Origin: an uncultured Clostridia bacterium
GTDB lineage: Bacteria > Bacillota > Clostridia > Christensenellales > Borkfalkiaceae
Assembly: GCA_947632165.1 (NCBI GenBank)
Contig: CANROI010000052.1
Coordinates: 1-8,472 of the forward strand
Direction of reading: 5' to 3'
DNA length: 8,472 nucleotides
Below the pieces are notes generated by a model. That model did no database searches. It had not been told where the DNA came from and was given only the letters and a program-made list of their open reading frames with translations. Of this stretch, positions 5,714 through 8,472 are shown piece by piece. Each line of letters opens with the position of its first letter. Position 1 is the first letter of the stretch. A program made the position numbers and the translations under genes.

Positions 5714-6937
5714 TTAATCCTTATTGAAAAAATTCTCGGAACTCTTCGCCTTGACCTCGCTGCGCACCAGGCCCTCTTCGACCAGCGTCTCGATATCGCG
5801 GTAAGGCAGGTAGTAATCTTCCTCGGGGCGCTCCGTCTTCGCAATGCCCCGCTTCTCCATGACGAGCGCGATGAGGTCGCTTGAAAGGCGCAGGCGCTTC
5901 TCGTTCCGGATGCGGAACATGCAGGGCGTTTCCCCGAAGGACTTGCTTTCGGAAACATCCTCGACTTTATAGCGCGTGCCCTTGAACTCCGCCGGGTCGA
6001 GCGGGAGATAGAGGCAGAGCGTATTCCCGCGGTAGCCGAGCTTTGCGGCGACACCGCCCGGTACCCGGAAAGTCTCGCGCTTCCAGCTCATTCTGCTGTG
6101 CGCCTTCTTGTAGGAGAGCAATTCATTCTTGATCGCGGAATAGTAGCGCTTCGTCTCGTCCGTGGAGAGGATGAGCCTTGCGGTAAAGCTGCGGTCATAG
6201 CGCGTGACTTCCTCGTCCTCTTCCGCGGCGACCGCGATCTCTTCGACGGGCGCCTCTTCGGCAATGGTGATGGGATAGCTTGCGGTAAGACCCTGATAAT
6301 TGACTTCCACCGTCGCCTCGCCGGCGATCGACATATCGGGTGCAATCACTTCATACCCGGTCACTTCTTCGGTGAAGGGCTCACGGTCGAAATATGCCGA
6401 GACGACGAGCCCGTCATAGCGGAACTCCTCCCCTACCTTAAATTCGCGCGGCGCGCCGTCCGCGTCGATCATGAGCCAGACGGGATTGCGCTGTTCTTCG
6501 ACGGGCGCAGTAATGTTGATCTCGTAGCTCATCGTGAACTGCTCATGGCGGACGGTGACGGTCTGAGGCCCCGCCGCGTCCATGCGCGGCCGATCCACGA
6601 CATAGTCCGTGATCCGCTCCCGTCCCCGCTCGCCCGTGTAATCCGCCAGGACGATGAGCCCGTTGGAGTTGAAGGCCTCTCCCACGCGAAATTCGCGCTG
6701 TACCGACGAGGTATCGAGGACGATGCCGATGCAGTGCGACTCTTCCTTGACGCTCGTCGCCGACAGCAGATTTCCGCGGCTCTTCGAGCGGAGGTATTTC
6801 CGCAACATCGCAAACGCGAACACAATCAGAGCGATCACGACAAGTCCCGCTTCGATCAGCATCAAAAGAAGGATCGTATTGGATACCGTCCAATCCGCTC
6901 CCTGCCCGAAAAATGGAATCGCCAATAAATTCGACAT
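5714..6937 (-). CDS. Membrane-anchored protein with two bacterial Ig-like repeats and an unrecognised C-terminal domain
   Basis: A 407-residue protein of unknown function. The start at 6937 is chosen because AGGGG lies 6 nt upstream and the operon promoter (7025-7053) maps downstream of the longer in-frame start at 7066. One transmembrane helix (about 20-46) is followed by a basic stretch (RKYLRSKSRG). Two Ig-like repeats of the Big_3 type follow: about 70-143 (FRVGEAFNSNGLIVLADY ... TVTVRHEQFTMSYEINI) and about 153-226 (FKVGEEFRYDGLVVSAYF ... TVEVNYQGLTASYPITI). An acidic linker (228-244) leads to a C-terminal domain (about 247-365, starting YDRSFTARLILSTDETKRYY, with WKRETF, LCLYLPLDPAEF and a final LIALVMEKRG). 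I recall similar segments in uncharacterised clostridial proteins but can give no family name. It is the first gene of the operon. The basic flank places the repeats in the cytoplasm, odd for Ig-like domains. Possible roles are sensing or scaffolding, unproven. Confidence 0.85.
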   Translation of the reverse strand: MSNLLAIPFFGQGADWTVSNTILLLMLIEAGLVVIALIVFAFAMLRKYLRSKSRGNLLSATSVKEESHCIGIVLDTSSVQREFRVGEAFNSNGLIVLADYTGERGRERITDYVVDRPRMDAAGPQTVTVRHEQFTMSYEINITAPVEEQRNPVWLMIDADGAPREFKVGEEFRYDGLVVSAYFDREPFTEEVTGYEVIAPDMSIAGEATVEVNYQGLTASYPITIAEEAPVEEIAVAAEEDEEVTRYDRSFTARLILSTDETKRYYSAIKNELLSYKKAHSRMSWKRETFRVPGGVAAKLGYRGNTLCLYLPLDPAEFKGTRYKVEDVSESKSFGETPCMFRIRNEKRLRLSSDLIALVMEKRGIAKTERPEEDYYLPYRDIETLVEEGLVRSEVKAKSSENFFNKD

Positions 6938-6950
6938 ATCTTTCCCCTGA

Positions 6951-6976
6951 GTTCGCCCCCTGCGAAAACGCCGAAC
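6951..6976 (-). promoter_or_regulatory. Leader hairpin just upstream of the Ig-repeat gene ribosome site
   Basis: On the minus strand GTTCG+GCG pairs with CGC+CGAAC around a TTTT loop: eight pairs in all, with a 6-nt bulge, AGGGGG, on the 3' side. It ends three nt before the AGGGG ribosome site (6944-6948) of the gene starting at 6937. The bulge is itself Shine-Dalgarno-like. It may modulate translation of the first gene of the operon. No known riboswitch fold is recognised here. Confidence 0.35.
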
Positions 6977-7024
6977 CATCCGTCTGTCGAATCCGCAGAA
7001 AGAGCAGTATTTCAATTTATCTCT

Positions 7025-7053
7025 ATTATAATCGCAATCGCGAAAAATTGCAA
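7025..7053 (-). promoter_or_regulatory. Promoter of the four-gene signalling operon
   Basis: On the minus strand TTGCAA (7048-7053, 4 of 6 consensus matches) is followed by 17 bp and a perfect TATAAT (7025-7030). The expected start is near 7018, giving a leader of about 80 nt to the ATG at 6937. Upstream of the -35 box lie A- and T-tracts (7065-7083), including the inverted repeat AAAAAAG/CTTTTTT, which resemble an UP element. Confidence 0.75.
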
Positions 7054-7085
7054 TCGTTTTGAGCAAAAAAGATTCCTTTTTTTGT

Positions 7086-7107
7086 CGCTACAAAGCTATT
7101 TTGTGCG
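7086..7107. repeat. Inverted repeat upstream of the operon promoter
   Basis: CGC-T-ACAAA (7086-7094) is matched by TTTGT-GCG (7100-7107) across a 5-nt centre, giving eight pairs with one bulged T. It lies about 33 bp upstream of the -35 box of the minus-strand promoter. It could be an operator; nothing identifies the regulator. Confidence 0.3.
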
Positions 7108-7131
7108 ATCGGGGGCGGTTTTTCCGCGGTC

Positions 7132-7149
7132 CGCGCAATTTTTTGCGCG
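7132..7149. repeat. Perfect inverted repeat in the centre of the divergent region
   Basis: CGCGCAA (7132-7138) and TTGCGCG (7143-7149) are a perfect 7-bp inverted repeat with a TTTT centre. There is no downstream T-run on the plus strand, so a terminator is unlikely. It lies between the two divergent promoters and may be a binding site or a structural element. Confidence 0.4.
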
Positions 7150-7194
7150 AATGCGGGGCCATTTGTTCCGATCCACGGGCAGCCCCTCCCAATC

Positions 7195-7218
7195 ATCAAG
7201 TTGGTAAAATCTCTTGAT
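7195..7218. repeat. ATCAAG-N12-CTTGAT inverted repeat upstream of the sensor promoter
   Basis: ATCAAG (7195-7200) and CTTGAT (7213-7218) are perfect inverted halves whose centres are 18 bp apart, ending 16 bp before the -35 box of the plus-strand promoter. That position suits an activator or repressor site. A T-run follows on the plus strand, giving it some terminator look, but the stem is short and AT-rich and no gene upstream would need it. Confidence 0.35.
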
Positions 7219-7234
7219 TTTTTTACTTTATCCA

Positions 7235-7263
7235 TTGCTTTTTTTTGCACAACCTGCTAAAAT
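7235..7263 (+). promoter_or_regulatory. Extended -10 promoter for the plus-strand sensor gene
   Basis: TTGCTT (7235-7240, weak -35) is followed by 17 bp and TAAAAT (7258-7263, 5 of 6 matches), with TG one base upstream (7255-7256), forming an extended -10 element. The start would be near 7270, giving a leader of about 50 nt. An alternative pairing, TTGCAC (7245-7250) with TATACA (7269-7274), has an 18-bp spacer and looks weaker. Confidence 0.6.
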
Positions 7264-7281
7264 ATAGGTATACAGCTATGC

Positions 7282-7302
7282 GGACGGCGGTTTCCGCCGT
7301 CC
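7282..7302 (+). promoter_or_regulatory. Perfect 9-bp hairpin in the sensor gene leader
   Basis: GGACGGCGG (7282-7290) pairs perfectly with CCGCCGTCC (7294-7302) around a TTT loop. It begins about 12 nt after the predicted transcription start and ends two nt before the ribosome site AAAGGGG (7305-7311). No T-run follows, so it is not a terminator. It may protect the 5' end or affect ribosome access. Its arms share CGGCG/CGCCG, and the TTT loop, with the hairpin at 5688-5708. Confidence 0.65.
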
Positions 7303-7318
7303 TGAAAGGGGTCCCCGA

Positions 7319-8472
7319 ATGAAAAAGCGGCTCAAAATACTGCTTACACCCATTATTATTCTGATCGTCATCGCCATGGTCATCTCCATCATGGTCGGCT
7401 ATTTCGGATTTATCTCCGACAATGTCGAATTGGACAGCAGACGCCACCTCGAAGATGTCTATGGACTCGTCAGCCGCTCCTTCTCCTCTTTCATCGATAC
7501 GAATTGGGAAATTTTAGACAGCTGCAACGACTATATCGATCTTGCAACGAAGAACGATCGGGATCCCGATGACACGATCGAACAATTCGTTTCGGGCAAA
7601 AAAGCCGCTTGCGGATTTTCCGGGTTCTACTTTTTAGACACCGACCGCAACTATATGACGCCGGACGGTGACGAGGGCCAATTTGGGCTCGACCAAAGCT
7701 GGGACGAAATGATCGAAAACAAGAAGCCGATCATGGCGAGCGAAAAGATCGGAAGTGATTCCTTTACCGTATTCGCCGTTTCCGCAAACCCCGGTGATTA
7801 CCGCGGGTTCCGCTACGAGGCCATCGCGATCAGTTATACCAACACCGAGATCGCGGAAGCGCTCAATTCGGACGCCTTTGAAGGCGAGGACACAAGCGGA
7901 GAAGCGAAGTGCTTTATCGCCCGGCAGGACGGAAGTATTCTGAACTCCACCTTCGTGGGCGGTGGCACCTACAAAGATTTCTTTCTGTATCTGCGGGGCG
8001 CGCTCAATGCCGCGGACATCGACGCGGAAAAACAGGACGAGATCATCGCACAGATCCGAAAAGAACAGAGCGACATGCTCTCTTCGTCCGCGGACGAAGA
8101 CAAGACGGGCTATCTGCAGACCCCGCTTAAAGACGACCGCAATATCCATTGCATCATCTATATCCCCATCGGCTACGAGGACTACTTCCTCTTCAGCATC
8201 GTGCCGCAGAGCACGGTCAGTAAGGGCTTCCTCTCCGCACAGCAGGCGACGCTCAGGGTCATGCTCATCATCTTCTCGATCGTGGGCGTCATCGTGATCG
8301 CCTTCCTCGTCGCAAGGCTCATCGGCCAGTCGCGCAAGAACCGGGCGGAGCTGCGCTACCGCGAGCGCATGTTCGACGTGCTGTCGAATACCGTGGACGA
8401 TATCTTCATCATGCTCAATCCCGAGACGCAGGGAGTGGACTATCTCTCCCCCAACATGGAGCGGCTGCTCGG
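7319..8472 (+). CDS. Membrane sensor protein with extracytoplasmic domain and PAS domain (C-terminal part beyond window)
   Basis: The frame stays open from ATG 7319 to the window end (384 full codons), and AAAGGGG lies 7 nt before the start. A transmembrane helix (about 8-31) is followed by an extracytoplasmic domain of some 280 residues, probably Cache-like (GFYFLDTDRNYMTPDGDEG around 100-120; ARQDGSILNSTFVGGGTYKD around 201-220), a second helix (about 312-334), and a helical linker into the start of a PAS domain (about 350 onward: MFDVLSNTVDDIFIMLNPET, then YLSPNMERLLG). In clostridial genomes this architecture usually continues into a hybrid histidine kinase, less often GGDEF, so the output domain cannot be called here. 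It is transcribed away from the signalling operon from its own promoter. No sequence-level sign of truncation or frameshift is visible. It may be a second input to the same network (inference). Confidence 0.88.
   Translation, partial: MKKRLKILLTPIIILIVIAMVISIMVGYFGFISDNVELDSRRHLEDVYGLVSRSFSSFIDTNWEILDSCNDYIDLATKNDRDPDDTIEQFVSGKKAACGFSGFYFLDTDRNYMTPDGDEGQFGLDQSWDEMIENKKPIMASEKIGSDSFTVFAVSANPGDYRGFRYEAIAISYTNTEIAEALNSDAFEGEDTSGEAKCFIARQDGSILNSTFVGGGTYKDFFLYLRGALNAADIDAEKQDEIIAQIRKEQSDMLSSSADEDKTGYLQTPLKDDRNIHCIIYIPIGYEDYFLFSIVPQSTVSKGFLSAQQATLRVMLIIFSIVGVIVIAFLVARLIGQSRKNRAELRYRERMFDVLSNTVDDIFIMLNPETQGVDYLSPNMERLL

Larger units (their letters stand above)
6938..7318. other. Divergent intergenic region between the operon and the plus-strand sensor gene
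   Basis: This 381-bp region holds no convincing gene. It contains the minus-strand operon leader and promoter, a central block rich in inverted repeats (7065-7218), the plus-strand promoter and its short leader. The two promoters face apart, with about 180 bp between their -35 boxes, so both genes could be controlled from the shared central block. A 74-codon minus-strand frame at 7026-7250 overlaps both promoters and is not accepted as a gene. Confidence 0.7.

Noticed and set aside
3435..5717. Long open frame (760 codons) on the plus strand
   Set aside because: It is antisense to the REC-HD-GYP-PAS-GGDEF and HPt genes, shows no domain and has composition typical of a complementary-strand shadow.
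6098..6928. 276-codon plus-strand frame opposite the Ig-repeat gene
   Set aside because: The minus strand has a promoter, ribosome site, transmembrane helix and repeated Ig-like motifs; the plus frame has none of these.
6938..7066. Longer start (7066) for the Ig-repeat membrane protein
   Set aside because: The extra 43 codons run through the -35 and -10 boxes and the leader; the inner ATG at 6937 has a good ribosome site and leads directly into the membrane helix.
7195..7227. Intrinsic terminator on the plus strand (stem plus T-run)
   Set aside because: The stem is only 6 bp and AT-rich, the loop is 12 nt, and no plus-strand gene upstream needs one. A regulator site or chance repeat fits better.
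7026..7250. Small minus-strand frame of 74 codons in the divergent region
   Set aside because: It has no ribosome site, overlaps both predicted promoters, and its sequence shows no domain or signal peptide.
7223..7447. Small minus-strand frame overlapping the start of the sensor gene
   Set aside because: It is antisense to the promoter, leader and first transmembrane segment of the gene at 7319, with no start signals of its own.

Overview
The window looks like a chromosomal signalling region from a Gram-positive anaerobe of the Clostridia type. The clues are hybrid kinase, HPt and REC/HD-GYP/GGDEF proteins written in the style common in that class, G-rich Shine-Dalgarno sites, a TTG start with a good ribosome site, consensus sigma-A promoters, and G+C-rich genes separated by AT-rich spacers. 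No species can be named. I see no mobile elements, CRISPR arrays, tRNAs or rRNAs.

Layout. Positions 1-275 (minus) hold the first 91 codons of a GspE/PilB-type ATPase or similar protein, with a two-motif MshEN c-di-GMP-binding domain. It has its own perfect consensus promoter at 397-425. Positions 432-6937 (minus) form a likely four-gene operon, in transcription order: a membrane protein with two bacterial Ig-like repeats and an unrecognised C-terminal domain (5714-6937); a REC-HD-GYP-PAS-GGDEF protein (3618-5675); a free-standing HPt protein (3258-3614); and a two-receiver hybrid histidine kinase with a large extracytoplasmic sensor (432-3185). A promoter for this operon lies at 7025-7053. 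The 381-bp divergent region 6938-7318 carries that promoter, several inverted repeats and a plus-strand promoter (7235-7263). The latter drives a second membrane sensor protein (7319 to the window end), which continues out of the window in its PAS domain.

How the parts may work together (inference). The hybrid kinase senses an external signal, autophosphorylates His413 and passes phosphate through its receivers and the HPt protein (His60) to Asp55 of the REC-HD-GYP-PAS-GGDEF protein. That protein keeps the motifs both for making c-di-GMP (GGDEF with an RxxD I-site) and for breaking it down (full HD-GYP set), so phosphorylation could shift the balance. The neighbouring MshEN protein could read the c-di-GMP level, for example in a type IV pilus or secretion motor. 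The role of the Ig-repeat membrane protein that opens the operon is unknown. Its predicted topology places the Ig-like repeats inside the cell, which is unusual. Strong short hairpins with U-rich loops sit just upstream of several start codons.
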